Assembly (NCBI RefSeq): GCF_030676415.1
Contig: NZ_JAUUTW010000009.1
Coordinates: forward strand, 113,210-177,209
Reading direction: 5' to 3'
Length of the DNA: 64,000 nt
Origin: Peribacillus frigoritolerans
GTDB lineage: Bacteria > Bacillota > Bacilli > Bacillales > DSM-1321
Shown piece after piece: positions 54,001 to 63,407 of the stretch (the first letter of the stretch is position 1; each line of letters starts with the position of its first letter). Below the pieces are notes generated by a model. The model worked only from the letters and a program-made list of their open reading frames with translations, was not told the DNA's origin and did no database searches. The translations under genes were made by a program, and so were the position numbers.

Positions 54001-55332
54001 TTATCCTTGGGTAAGGTCTTCTTCCAGAGGAAGCTGTACGACCTTTTTTGTGACCTCAATAGAACGAATGGCGTGATCTTCCATTTCAATCACTTTAAAG
54101 CAGAATCCGTCTTTTTCCATGATGTCCCCTACCTTCACATCATAATTTTCAGTAAGGACCCATCCGCCTATAGTATCGACATCATCTTCTTCTAAGTGAA
54201 TGCCAAGTAGATCATTCACTTCCTTTACAAGAAGTTTAGAGTCCAAAATATAATGTCCATCTTTAATTTTCCTGATCGAGGCAACTTCATCGATATCGAA
54301 TTCATCACGAATTTCCCCAACGATTTCCTCAAGGATATCCTCGACTGTGACAAGTCCGGAAGTTCCGCCGTATTCATCCATCAAAATAGCCATATGAATG
54401 CGTTCTTTTTGCATTTTTAACAGCAAATCGTGAATTGGTATATTTTCCATTACCCGAATGATCGGACGAGCGTAATTTTCAATCGCTTTGATATGGATTT
54501 CCCGGTTCTTAATAAGATCCGAGAAAACTTCCTTTAAGTTCACTAAGCCGATGACATGGTCTTTATCACCTTCGACAACAGGATATCGAGTGTATTTTTC
54601 CAATTTGGCCACATCGACAAATTCCTGTACCGTTTCATCTTTGGATATGGTCATGATTTCTGTCCTTGGAACCATGATTTCTTTGGCAACACGATCATCG
54701 AATTCAAAGATGTTATTTACATATTTAAATTCCGACTGGTTAATCTCTCCGCTTTTATAGCTATCTGATAAGATGAAACGCAATTCTTCTTCGGTATGGG
54801 CTATTTCGCTTTCGGATGCTGGCTTAAAGCCAAATAAGCCGACAACCAATCGGGAAGAATGATTCAGGGCCCAGATGAAGGGAAAGGCTATCTTATGGAA
54901 AAAAATCAGCGGGCTGGCTATTGCCAAGGCCACTTGCTCAGCCTTTTGGATGGCAACCGTCTTAGGAGCCAATTCACCTACAACCACATTCAGGAACGTA
55001 ATCAGGGAAAATGAAATGACAAATGTCAGAATGTTTGTGACTTCTTGAGGGATATTCAAGGCGTTGAATAAAGGCCCAACCAATTTGAGGACGGTCGGTT
55101 GTCCAAGCCACCCCAATCCAAGGGCAGTAACGGTAATTCCAAGCTGTGTCGCGGATAGGTACTCATCAAGATCGGATGTAACCTTCTTTGCCGCAATCGC
55201 TTTTTTGTTTCCCTCTTCAATCAATTGATCGATCCTAGAGCTGCGAACCCTTATGATCGAAAATTCCGAAGCTACAAAAAAGGCCGTTAAAGCAATTAAA
55301 ATAATGACAAATAAAAAACTTAATATGTCCAA
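54001..55332 (-). CDS. CNNM/HlyC-CorC family transporter, paralogue 2
   Basis: This 443-residue protein aligns with paralogue 1 over the whole length: four N-terminal helices, the CBS pair with [15 protein letters not shown], and the [21 protein letters not shown] segment identical in both. Family members act in Mg2+/Co2+ homeostasis. Its TTG start has an in-frame TAA directly before it and no clear ribosome binding site nearby; GGGAGG occurs about 50 bases further up. The two paralogues and the three or four genes between them may be an old tandem duplication. Confidence 0.9.
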   Translation of the reverse strand: MDILSFLFVIILIALTAFFVASEFSIIRVRSSRIDQLIEEGNKKAIAAKKVTSDLDEYLSATQLGITVTALGLGWLGQPTVLKLVGPLFNALNIPQEVTNILTFVISFSLITFLNVVVGELAPKTVAIQKAEQVALAIASPLIFFHKIAFPFIWALNHSSRLVVGLFGFKPASESEIAHTEEELRFILSDSYKSGEINQSEFKYVNNIFEFDDRVAKEIMVPRTEIMTISKDETVQEFVDVAKLEKYTRYPVVEGDKDHVIGLVNLKEVFSDLIKNREIHIKAIENYARPIIRVMENIPIHDLLLKMQKERIHMAILMDEYGGTSGLVTVEDILEEIVGEIRDEFDIDEVASIRKIKDGHYILDSKLLVKEVNDLLGIHLEEDDVDTIGGWVLTENYDVKVGDIMEKDGFCFKVIEMEDHAIRSIEVTKKVVQLPLEEDLTQG

Positions 55333-55613
55333 TTAGTGTGGGACTTAATTGCATCGCCAGATGTGCCGAACGATTTAATTATCCCAGTCACCTCCCAAAA
55401 CCAATAATGAATGAAATGATATTAGTATATAAAATGTTAGATGAAAAATAAGTCTCGTCTGTCCTGTATGAAAATTATTCTGTTTTTTATTTTCAATCTA
55501 TAGGATCATTCACCTCGATTAGTAGTGGAACCTACCTATTAGTATAAGTAAATGGACGTCAATCAGTCAAAAATTTCACACTAAAAACCTAAGGAAAAAA
55601 GGATATTTATCCA

Positions 55614-56723
55614 TTATTTAGTTTTTAATTGTATGGAAAAGGTCGTTAGGAAATCGGTAGAGTGACAGGATAAGGTTCCTTGATGCTTTAAAACGATTTC
55701 TTTACAGACGAATAATCCCAATCCCGTTCCTCTTTTTTTTGTGGTGATGAATGGTTCAAAGATATTCGGCAGGACGTCGTCAGGTATCTTCGGCCCATTG
55801 TTCGATATATTTAAAGTAAGAATGCCGGGTGGTGATTCAGAGCCTGAAATGTAAATGGATGGGGAAGGCATCCCTGCAACCACATCAAGAGCATTTAATA
55901 TAATATTTAGTAACACTTGACGAAATTCTTCTTTAGAACCGGAGATTACGGCATCCTCGGCAATATTACATGTAATGGAAGCATTAACTTCCAAAATGCT
56001 GGGATATAAAAATTCAATCACCTCATTCACAAGCTGAGCAATGGAAAATAGATCAGGTGGTGATGTTGAAGTTTCCTTCTTGGAAATATTAAGAAATTGT
56101 GTGATCCGATAATTGAGCTGATCCAATTCCTTTGAAATGATATCAAGGTATTTTATCTCAGGTTGTTCTGCCTGTAACAATTGTATGAATCCCATGATGG
56201 AAGTCAGTGGATTTCTGAATTCATGGACAAAGCTTGAGGTCATTTGGCCAAGGAGCGTCAAACGGTCTTTATGGTTTGGGCTTATGAATTGATAGCGTTC
56301 TTCAAGTTCCATCGTTTTCAATTCGGTATAATGGGATAATGCAAAATGAATGAGTTTATCGAAGTATACGTTTATTTGCTTAATAAGATCCGATATTTCT
56401 TTTTTTGGTGCCTCGGAATTCAAAACGTGCTCTATGATGATGGATCTCCCGATGGTTGCAGTGGAAAAGAAATTTTCCATATCCAATTGCTTATTAACTC
56501 GATCAGATGCAATTTTTCCCCCTACGACCTTCAGTACATCGTCTATTTCAGTATCCGATTTTCCAAGCTGATCCATTAGCAGATTAAAAATATTTTCCAC
56601 TTCTCCTTTAAAATACCCTAGATATCCGTCCGGTAAATGCAGCAACTCATCTTTCCATTTGGAAATGATACTGCTTTTTTGAGAAGATAAAAAGTGAATG
56701 GTCATTTCTCGATTAGATACCAT
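55614..56723 (-). CDS. soluble histidine kinase
   Basis: This 369-residue kinase lacks membrane segments. The first 150 residues form a helical sensor-like region, with HisKA His167 in SFVHEFRNPLTSIMGF, then N box ILNALDVV, NNGPKIPDD and GTGLGLFVCKEI of HATPase_c. It resembles the kinases of the sporulation phosphorelay type, which are orphans without an adjacent regulator, as here. The ATG at 56723 follows GGAGG; four further codons precede it in frame. The cytoplasmic signal is unknown. Confidence 0.88.
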   Translation of the reverse strand: MVSNREMTIHFLSSQKSSIISKWKDELLHLPDGYLGYFKGEVENIFNLLMDQLGKSDTEIDDVLKVVGGKIASDRVNKQLDMENFFSTATIGRSIIIEHVLNSEAPKKEISDLIKQINVYFDKLIHFALSHYTELKTMELEERYQFISPNHKDRLTLLGQMTSSFVHEFRNPLTSIMGFIQLLQAEQPEIKYLDIISKELDQLNYRITQFLNISKKETSTSPPDLFSIAQLVNEVIEFLYPSILEVNASITCNIAEDAVISGSKEEFRQVLLNIILNALDVVAGMPSPSIYISGSESPPGILTLNISNNGPKIPDDVLPNIFEPFITTKKRGTGLGLFVCKEIVLKHQGTLSCHSTDFLTTFSIQLKTK

Positions 56724-56940
56724 TTTGCCCTCCATACTGTAGGAAAATGAATTTACTTTTGACCCAGAAAGTGCTTTATTTGAATAAAGTTACAAAATAT
56801 CAAAATAATTACATCTTGTTTTCATGATAACAGATTACTGTTCTTTTAACATGTGTCAATTGGATAAATATTCGGCAATCTATCAATAAATACCTTTTTT
56901 TGATACAGTTTTATTACAGTAATTGCAGGAAATAATAACA

Positions 56941-56980
56941 AAAAAAGGTATCCGTAAAGTTAATGACGGTTACCTTTTTT
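56941..56980 (-). terminator. terminator of the MneP-like gene
   Basis: AAAAAAGGTATCCGT pairs with ACGGTTACCTTTTTT (one mismatch); the stop codon lies in the loop. Confidence 0.75.
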
Positions 56981-57847
56981 ATGAAATGCATATGGTTCGA
57001 TGTGAACGATCACATGCTGGATATTATATTCCTTCAATAGATTTTCTTCGATTTTAACCGTAATATCATGACCTTGAATGACGGTCAAAAGGGGGTTAAC
57101 ATGAACGGTAGTTTCGAGCAGGATTTCACTTCCGTGCATCCGGGCTTTAATTTCACTCATGTCTTTAACACCTTCTGTCAATATAATGGTTTGTCCGATC
57201 TTTTGCAGGAGCTGCTCGTCGAAACCATCGGTTAAAGAAATGGAGGCATCACGAAAGATATCCCAGGCCGTTTTGCATATGATGAACCCCACGACTGCTG
57301 CAGCTATCGCATCCAGCCAAGGGATTCCCATCTTAGTACCGATGATTCCAATGAAAGCACCAACACTGACAAGGGCATCGGAACGATTATCCTGTGCAAC
57401 GGCATAGATGGAAGAGCTGTTGATCTTTTTACTTAATGATAAGTTATAACGGTAGATTCCGTACATGAAGATTGCGGAGAATAGAGCGACATAACCTGTC
57501 AGCATACTGGGAACGGTTGTTGAATCTTGGTGAAAGAAGGATTCAATGGCACTGAATACAACCTGGAGGCCCACTGTGATCATGATGAACGCAGCTACCA
57601 ACGATGCTACGGTTTCCGCCCGTAAATGACCATATGAATGATTATCATCAGGAGGTCTCTTTGAAATTTTTAAACCGATCAATACGGCTATGGAAGCGAT
57701 GATGTCGGTCGTATTATTTAAACCATCTGCCCAAAGCCCTTTAGAATCACCGAAATAACCAAATGACAATTTAAGAGCAGACAAGAATATGTAAGCGGCA
57801 ATGCTTATGTATGCACCTTTTTCAGCTGAAATCGAATGTTTATCCAT
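56960..57847 (-). CDS. mneP: CDF-family manganese-exporter-like protein (MneP/YdfM type)
   Basis: This 295-residue cation diffusion facilitator has six helices. The first metal site reads WADGLNNTTDIIAS, DxxxNNxxD, the pattern of the YdfM/MneP branch, unlike the HxxxD of zinc exporters. GLKISKRPPDDNHSYGH and a C-terminal CTD domain follow. In Bacillus subtilis MneP exports Mn2+. The ATG at 57847 sits eight bases after GGGAGG, better than the longer upstream frame. The branch assignment comes from memory of the family, so Fe/Co/Zn substrates remain possible. Confidence 0.82.
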   Translation of the reverse strand: MDKHSISAEKGAYISIAAYIFLSALKLSFGYFGDSKGLWADGLNNTTDIIASIAVLIGLKISKRPPDDNHSYGHLRAETVASLVAAFIMITVGLQVVFSAIESFFHQDSTTVPSMLTGYVALFSAIFMYGIYRYNLSLSKKINSSSIYAVAQDNRSDALVSVGAFIGIIGTKMGIPWLDAIAAAVVGFIICKTAWDIFRDASISLTDGFDEQLLQKIGQTIILTEGVKDMSEIKARMHGSEILLETTVHVNPLLTVIQGHDITVKIEENLLKEYNIQHVIVHIEPYAFHKKGNRH

Positions 57848-58107
57848 GTCCATTCCCTCCCCAATGTAAATTAGGCTTATTAAAGATACCAAATCAAACC
57901 TTAGTGAGTCTATAGAAAAATTGTCGTATTTAACCATCTAACTTGGTTAATAGCAGGTGTATTGAAGGTCTGTAAAGAAGTTGGATAAATGAAAGAATAT
58001 AGCCAAATGGAATGGCAAGTTTGATTACATGTACATTTTCTTTAATTATCATTTATAGAAACCAATAGTATATTCTAACCGATGATCGAAAATTAAATAC
58101 TTCAACA

Positions 58108-58185
58108 ACTGGAGCAAAAAAGGCTGAGAGTGAACGGTTCTAGTTCAGACACTTTGAACCTGATGGTTAGCACTGGTGTAGGATG
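58108..58185 (+). ncRNA. TPP riboswitch without a thiamine gene
   Basis: The segments GGAGC, GGCTGAGAG and CACTTTGAACCTGATGG, then GTTAGCACTGGTGTAGG, follow the order of the thiamine pyrophosphate riboswitch (CUGAGA ... CUUUGAACCUGAU ... GxUxAxxAC ... GxGxAGG). No thiamine or transport gene follows on the plus strand; the next rightward gene is a PBP 1 kb away. The next leftward gene is a stress protein read against it. A hairpin-forming region (GGGCAGC...GGCTGC) follows but lacks a clear T-run. Confidence 0.82.
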
Positions 58186-58256
58186 TGTTTTTGGGCAGCA
58201 ATTAGCGCCCAGTTGTTTTTGGGCTGCTCCAACTGCATTACTGAAAAAATCCTATT

Positions 58257-58293
58257 AACAAAAAGGCCGGATTCTATAAGAATCCGGCCTTTT
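58257..58293 (+). terminator. terminator between the TPP riboswitch and the stress protein gene
   Basis: AAAGGCCGGATTC and GAATCCGGCCTTT enclose TATAA and can act in both directions. Confidence 0.88.
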
Positions 58294-58340
58294 TCGGAGA
58301 ATGCTCTACTCGAGCCATTCAGGGCGAACCCGCTCAATCT

Positions 58341-58865
58341 TCATTTTGCAATGAATACCGAACAGGGTGCGTTTTTCGCAATGGAACTACTTGTACTGCC
58401 AAGGAAGAATTTTTCCAAACCGCTTTTAGCGCTATTGCCGACAACGATAAGGTCAGCTGAAGTTCTTGCTGCAAAGTCACATACGCTATCTGGCGCATAT
58501 CCTTCCAATAGTTCGAATTTTCCCTCGACTTGACATTCACTTAACAATCTCAAAGTATTACTTTCTGCGTTCCGAATACTATTCTCGACGGCGGAAGGGG
58601 TGTCATTTACCTTTTGATGCCCTGGCTGATCAACTTCAACAACGGGATGTGTCTGGACTGGATCCACATAAAATCCGGCAGCAGGTAAGAACCCGGGAGC
58701 CGAGGCGTCTCCCATGATACGCTGTTCAACCTTATCATTTAGGACATGAACTACGGTCAACTCGGCTTTTGGAAAGGCCTTTTTCAATGTTGCTCCATAT
58801 TCGACGGCCCGTTTACACTCTTCATTTCCATCAAAAGCGACGACAATATGTTTTAAGTCTTTCAT
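58341..58865 (-). CDS. universal stress protein (UspA family)
   Basis: This 174-residue Rossmann-like protein starts with KHIVVAFDGNEECKRAV and has the ATP-binding block VVGNSAKSGLEKFFLGSTSSSIAK (G2xG9xGS/T) near its C-terminus, so it probably binds ATP. The stretch between (about residues 55-100) is longer than usual. AAGGGGAG is 11 bases before the ATG. A 21-base palindrome lies about 30 bases upstream. Its role under stress is known only for relatives. Confidence 0.9.
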   Translation of the reverse strand: MKDLKHIVVAFDGNEECKRAVEYGATLKKAFPKAELTVVHVLNDKVEQRIMGDASAPGFLPAAGFYVDPVQTHPVVEVDQPGHQKVNDTPSAVENSIRNAESNTLRLLSECQVEGKFELLEGYAPDSVCDFAARTSADLIVVGNSAKSGLEKFFLGSTSSSIAKNAPCSVFIAK

Positions 58866-58895
58866 GAATATGATCTCTCCCCTTTATAAGACCTT

Positions 58896-58916
58896 AAAAG
58901 TGTTATACCCACTTTT
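58896..58916. promoter_or_regulatory. 21-base palindrome upstream of the stress protein gene
   Basis: AAAAGTG, seven bases, CACTTTT. On the minus strand it contains GGGTAT, similar to a sigma-B -10, but a matching GTTTAA -35 is not well placed. It may be an operator. The rest of the gap up to the PBP gene (58917-59185) is open in the PBP frame but lacks a ribosome binding site until 59176. Confidence 0.4.
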
Positions 58917-59185
58917 AAATGGCTTCACGCTTTTAATCGGTATATAGATTGCCTTTTACGGGTAAAGGATAGATACGGGCATAGTTAAAATGGTAGGATG
59001 AAATCTGGTCCTTCATTTAGTTGGCATGCTCAGACGATAAAGTGATATCATCGGCAAGGATGCCGATTCGCGAGTATAGTGCTACAAGAAAAGGGCGCCT
59101 TTTATTCAATCGACGAGTTTTCTTTAATAAAAAGGGTAAAATATTTTTAATGAAACATGTCGCAGATGGGAAAATGGGGGTACAA

Positions 59186-61183
59186 ATGAGAGGGTTAGTT
59201 AAATTAGGTCTAATTATAATATTGGCGATTGTGGTTTTAGGCGCCGGTTCACTATTGTATTTCAGGCAGGGTGCAGATATAAGCCATCTTGAAAATAATC
59301 TTCAGCAACCGACAGGAATCTATGATCTTGATGGGAATCTTGCCAGTACGATCACGGCAAATAAATCCGAAGGTGTTGCGATAGATGAAATACCGGAACA
59401 TATGAAACAAGCGGTGGTTTCCATTGAGGATCACCGTTTTTATGAACATCACGGCATAGATTATCAAGGGATCATACGGGCTTTGGTTAAAAATGCAAAG
59501 GCTGGAAGTGTTGTTGAAGGCGGGAGCACTCTCACCCAGCAACTTGTGAAAATCACGATGCTGGAATCGGATCGAACACTGAAGAGGAAGATAGAAGAGT
59601 TTTTTCTAGCCCAGGAAGTTGAAAATCAATACACAAAAGATGAAATTCTGGAAATGTATTTGAATCAAGTTTATTTTGGCCATGGGGCATGGGGAATCAA
59701 AAAGGCTGCAAATATTTATTTTTCCAAAGAGGTCTCTGAATTGACCGTTGCCGAGGGAGCTTTGCTGGCGGGTGTCATTAACTTGCCATCCAAACTTGAT
59801 CCATACAAGAATTTAGACGGGGCAGTGAAGCGGCGTGATTTGGTTCTTTCGAGAATGGCGGAACATGGTTATTTGACGAAAGATGAAGAAGCAGCTGCAA
59901 AAAAAGATTCGGTGACACTTCTTATGGGGGAGAAGGAAACCGATCCATTAAGAGGTAAGTATCCTTATTATGTCGATCATGTTTTATCGGAAGCATCGAG
60001 TAAATATGGAATTAAGCTTGAGGAGCTGCTTTCAAAGGGCTATAAAATTTACACGACTCTGGACCAATCCATGCAGCAGGCTACAGAAACGGTGTATGAG
60101 AATGAAGCCAATTTTCCAGTTGGAACGAGTACAGAGGAACTGGTTCAAAGCGGGTCTGTCCTCCTTGATCCTGAAACTGGCGGCATAAAGGCACTTGTCG
60201 GTGGGAGAGGTAAACATCAATTCATGGGATATAACCGGGCAACCCAGCTGACAAGGTCTCCTGGTTCATCCATTAAACCGCTTGTCGTTTACACACCAGC
60301 TGTTGAAGAGGGTTATGATATCACTGACCCTTTAAAGGATGAAAAAATGAGCTTCGGTGAATATGAGCCAACAAACCTAAGTGGTGAATATAAAGGAGAA
60401 GTGCCTATGTATGAAGCGGTGATGAATTCCTTGAATGTACCAACGGTTTGGTTATTGAATGAGATTGGCATCGATAGGGGTCTTGATTCACTTAAGCGGT
60501 TTGGGATTCCATATGACAAGGATGATCGAAACCTGTCGATCGCTTTAGGAGGGATGAAAAAAGGTGTGTCCCCGCTTCAGATGGCGGGAGCCTTTTCAGC
60601 TTTCGCCAACGAAGGGGAACGGGTGGAAACCCATGCCATTGTAAGAATAGAAAATGCCGATGGAAAAGAGGTAGCCGCCTGGAAAGAGAAAAGCACCAAA
60701 GTGACTTCTGTAGGAGCCGTCGACAAAATGAATGCCATGCTGCTTGGAACAGTGGAATATGGCACAGCGAAAAACGCGGCTGTTTCCGGTTATGAAATAG
60801 CAGGTAAAACAGGTTCCACACAAGTTCCCATCGAAGGAATATCAGGGGTTAAAGATCAATGGTTCATCGGTTATTCACCTTCGCTGGTCGGTGCAGTATG
60901 GGCTGGATATGATAAGACGGACGAAAAACATTATCTAACGACACACAGCAGTCAGGGAAGTGCACTCATCTTTCAAAAAATAATGTCACAAGCTTTACAG
61001 AATCAAGCCGCTCAATCTTTTAAAGCTCAAGATATCGGTCCGCTTATAGCTGAACAACAGGCACTTATAGCTGAACAACAGGAAAAGGATGAAGAGGAGA
61101 AAAGGAGACAATATTGGATTGATAAAGGAAATGAAATACGGGAAGGTTTGAATAAATGGAGGGACTGGGAGGTTCCGTGGTGA
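59186..61183 (+). CDS. class A penicillin-binding protein (PBP1A type)
   Basis: This 665-residue bifunctional peptidoglycan synthase has one N-terminal membrane anchor (residues about 8-27), a glycosyltransferase domain with catalytic Glu81 in EDHRFYEHHG, and a transpeptidase domain with Ser361-x-x-Lys364 (SSIK), Ser415-x-Asn417 (SLN) and KTG at 541-543. The C-terminal tail contains a repeated acidic/basic part (AEQQALIAEQQEKDEEEKRR). It lacks a fibronectin domain, so it resembles PbpF/G/D more than PonA. The ATG at 59186 follows GGGGG; 55 more codons in frame lie upstream. Confidence 0.9.
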   Translation: MRGLVKLGLIIILAIVVLGAGSLLYFRQGADISHLENNLQQPTGIYDLDGNLASTITANKSEGVAIDEIPEHMKQAVVSIEDHRFYEHHGIDYQGIIRALVKNAKAGSVVEGGSTLTQQLVKITMLESDRTLKRKIEEFFLAQEVENQYTKDEILEMYLNQVYFGHGAWGIKKAANIYFSKEVSELTVAEGALLAGVINLPSKLDPYKNLDGAVKRRDLVLSRMAEHGYLTKDEEAAAKKDSVTLLMGEKETDPLRGKYPYYVDHVLSEASSKYGIKLEELLSKGYKIYTTLDQSMQQATETVYENEANFPVGTSTEELVQSGSVLLDPETGGIKALVGGRGKHQFMGYNRATQLTRSPGSSIKPLVVYTPAVEEGYDITDPLKDEKMSFGEYEPTNLSGEYKGEVPMYEAVMNSLNVPTVWLLNEIGIDRGLDSLKRFGIPYDKDDRNLSIALGGMKKGVSPLQMAGAFSAFANEGERVETHAIVRIENADGKEVAAWKEKSTKVTSVGAVDKMNAMLLGTVEYGTAKNAAVSGYEIAGKTGSTQVPIEGISGVKDQWFIGYSPSLVGAVWAGYDKTDEKHYLTTHSSQGSALIFQKIMSQALQNQAAQSFKAQDIGPLIAEQQALIAEQQEKDEEEKRRQYWIDKGNEIREGLNKWRDWEVPW

Positions 61184-61229
61184 TTCTCCGGTCTGGAAGC
61201 ATGAACAAGCCCTTCTAAATTAAATCAAC

Positions 61230-61260
61230 AAAAAAGACTGTCAATTACTGACAGTCTTTC
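61230..61260 (+). terminator. terminator after the PBP gene
   Basis: AAAGACTGTCA and TGACAGTCTTT enclose five bases. Confidence 0.88.
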
Positions 61261-61267
61261 ATCATTC

Positions 61268-61336
61268 TTAAAAAATGAGATTTGCTATTATGCCGATTAC
61301 GACGATTGCGCCTATCACCATCAAAATGGTTCTCAT
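61268..61336 (-). CDS. 22-residue hydrophobic peptide
   Basis: The frame reads MRTILMVIGAIVVIGIIANLIF, seen here as MRTILMV then IGAIVVIGIIANLIF, one membrane helix and little else. GAGGGTGTAT lies ten bases before the ATG. Such tiny hydrophobic peptides exist in Bacillus, but this one is too short for a family match. Confidence 0.4.
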   Translation of the reverse strand: MRTILMVIGAIVVIGIIANLIF

Positions 61337-61372
61337 TTCTATACACCCTCTTCATAACGTAGTTGGAATCAT

Positions 61373-61681
61373 TTAAATATTAACGGTTTGGTTCGATTGG
61401 AAACCAAATGCACTTGCATCATTTTCTTTACAAATAGCCTGTACTTTTTCTAGCATGGCATGTACATTCTCGCCTTCAAGTATGACTTTCATGGTTGCAC
61501 ACTCTTGAAGAATGAGCACAAAGGATACGAAAGTCGAAAGTTTCTTGGCATCGACCAATTTATGGTTGCAGATAAAGTATATATTCCCTTTAAATTCTTT
61601 TGTAACTTGATATAGGTTCATGATTTGTCGCATGGATAATCTTTTATTTGTTTTAATGTCAGAAGAAATCACTTTATTCAT
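61373..61681 (-). CDS. HPr-fold protein without the phosphorylatable His
   Basis: The 102-residue protein shows the HPr-like pattern of strands: NIYFICNHKLVDAKKLSTFVSFVL and MKVILEGENVHAMLEKVQAI. HPr of the PTS has His15 in GLHARPA; the matching place here (RLSMRQIMNLYQV) has none, and the Ser46 region is KKLSTF. It cannot act as a normal phosphocarrier. AAAGGAG lies nine bases before the ATG. It may be a regulatory HPr relative; the assignment rests on pattern alone. Confidence 0.65.
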   Translation of the reverse strand: MNKVISSDIKTNKRLSMRQIMNLYQVTKEFKGNIYFICNHKLVDAKKLSTFVSFVLILQECATMKVILEGENVHAMLEKVQAICKENDASAFGFQSNQTVNI

Positions 61682-61873
61682 GTCGTTTACTCCTTTTGTT
61701 TTTATACTTTTGGAAAAGCATAATCAAGATGTCAATTCAGCTACAACTTTTAAAAATGAACAAGTATGTTTGGTCTTTTTTATGTAATTGTTAGCGGGTC
61801 ATGTTGTATATTTACCCGAGTGAAAGATTTTGAAACCTATTTGAAAATTTCAATTTTGGAGGGAGAACGAACA

Positions 61874-63049
61874 ATGCTCACGCTTATTAAAAATGGGGAG
61901 CTTTATGGTCCGGAATATATGGGCAAAAAAGATATCCTCTTGGTTGGAAAGCAAATTGGCTTCATTGAGGACAAGATTGATGTACCTGCCAATTTCGTTG
62001 AAATGAAAGTGATTGATGCGAGTGGTCAAATTGTGGCTCCGGGTTTTATAGATGCTCACGTACATATAATCGGTGGAGGTGGGGAAGGAGGCTTTAAAAC
62101 GAGGACACCTGAAATCCAATTAACAGCTGCCACTTTAGCGGGTATAACGACATTGGTAGGGGTCATCGGAACAGATGGAACGACAAGGACGATGCCGGCA
62201 CTGCTTGCTAAAGCGAGAGCGCTTGAAGAAGAAGGAATTAGCTGCTTCGTTCAGACTGGTTCCTATCAAGTTCCGGTCAAGACGTTAACCGGTAAGATCG
62301 AAGATGATTTGATTCTTGTGGATAAAATTATCGGTGTCGGCGAAATAGCCATTGCCGATCATCGTTCATCACAGCCGACTGCAGCTGAACTGGCTAAACT
62401 GGCCTCTCAAGCGCGTAATGGAGGTCTGTTGTCCGGGAAAAGCGGTATCGTCAACATTCATGTCGGCGACAGTCTGGATCATTTGCATGTAATTGAAGAG
62501 GTTGTCGAGACAACGGAAATACCGATCACTCAGTTCTACCCTACACATATAAACCGAAATCCACATTTATTCAATGCAGGAGTAGACTATGCCAAAAAAG
62601 GGGGGTATATCGATTTTACGACAAGTACGATCCAGAAGTTCCTAGAAGAAGGGGAGGTCAAAGCAAGTACAGCAATAAAAATGGCACTAGAAGAAGGCGT
62701 TGAAATCGGGCAGATCACCATAACTTCAGATGGGCAAGCCAGCCTGCCTGATTTCGATGGAAGCGGCAACCTGCGCGGTTTGAACATCGGTACATGCATG
62801 TCTTTATATGATTGTGTTGTCGATGCGGTCCTCGAGGATGGAGTGACAATTGCCGATGCCATACGAGTGGTGACGGCAAACCCGGCAAACATTTTAAAAC
62901 TTTCTACAAAGGGACAGCTTGCGGTAGGTAAGGACGCCGATATCATCATGATGAAGAAACAAACTTTAGAAATAAATAGTGTTATCGCGATGGGGCAGAT
63001 CATGGTCAAAGATGGTCAAGCAGTCGTGAAAGGAACATTTGAAAAATAG
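61874..63049 (+). CDS. iadA: isoaspartyl (beta-aspartyl) dipeptidase
   Basis: This 391-residue amidohydrolase-superfamily metallopeptidase hydrolyses beta-aspartyl dipeptides from damaged proteins. Metal ligands His62 and His64 lie in DAHVHIIGGGGEGG. FVQTGSYQVPVKTLTG and FYPTHINRNPHLF (metal His) and the C-terminal TANPANILKL follow. The ATG at 61874 has GGAGGGAG before it; the longer frame upstream (from 61766) has no such site. It is a single gene transcribed away from the HPr-like gene. Confidence 0.93.
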   Translation: MLTLIKNGELYGPEYMGKKDILLVGKQIGFIEDKIDVPANFVEMKVIDASGQIVAPGFIDAHVHIIGGGGEGGFKTRTPEIQLTAATLAGITTLVGVIGTDGTTRTMPALLAKARALEEEGISCFVQTGSYQVPVKTLTGKIEDDLILVDKIIGVGEIAIADHRSSQPTAAELAKLASQARNGGLLSGKSGIVNIHVGDSLDHLHVIEEVVETTEIPITQFYPTHINRNPHLFNAGVDYAKKGGYIDFTTSTIQKFLEEGEVKASTAIKMALEEGVEIGQITITSDGQASLPDFDGSGNLRGLNIGTCMSLYDCVVDAVLEDGVTIADAIRVVTANPANILKLSTKGQLAVGKDADIIMMKKQTLEINSVIAMGQIMVKDGQAVVKGTFEK

Positions 63050-63154
63050 ATCTTTCAAATTTAGGGTGCTATTTCCGTGCGAGTACTACCCCATTTATCC
63101 TGAATTGCAAAAAGGGGTAACATTGATCTAATTTCGGATTTCTGAAAGACGGTA

Positions 63155-63285
63155 TATGTAATGATTTCCACTCCAGGCACTCGCTTTCCGCGGGCGGTCC
63201 GGGAGCCTCCTCGGCGCTCGCCTGCGGGGTCTCCCTCGACGCGCTTTCCTCGCAGGAGTCTCGTACCTTCCATTCCAATCAACTG
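63155..63285 (+). repeat. GC-rich dispersed repeat, copy 2
   Basis: The core TTTCCACTCCAGGCACTCGC is followed by TTTCCGCGGGCGG, GGAGCCTCCTCGG, GCCTGCGGGGTCTCCC and CGCAGGAGTCTCGTACC, the same order as in copy 1 near 47.5 kb. Internal palindromes suggest a structured RNA or a mobile, MITE-like unit. ORFs in this region on either strand are products of the repeat. Confidence 0.85.
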
Positions 63286-63407
63286 GAACTTCTTTTTTAA
63301 GAAATATTGTAGGGAAACTGGCTCTTCTCCAATTCGTCTAGAGTCTCGGGGTTCCATCAATTTTTCGACAAAAGGAGTTTCGGATTTCTCGCCCTGAACC
63401 AAGATTT

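Noticed and set aside
58183..58533. 116-codon plus-strand frame after the TPP riboswitch, a possible regulated gene
   Set aside because: Most of it is antisense to the universal stress protein and crosses a terminator; no thiamine-related features.
63061..63402. 113-codon minus-strand frame and a 69-codon frame
   Set aside because: They are produced by the GC-rich repeat, with low-complexity Arg/Gly/Pro composition.
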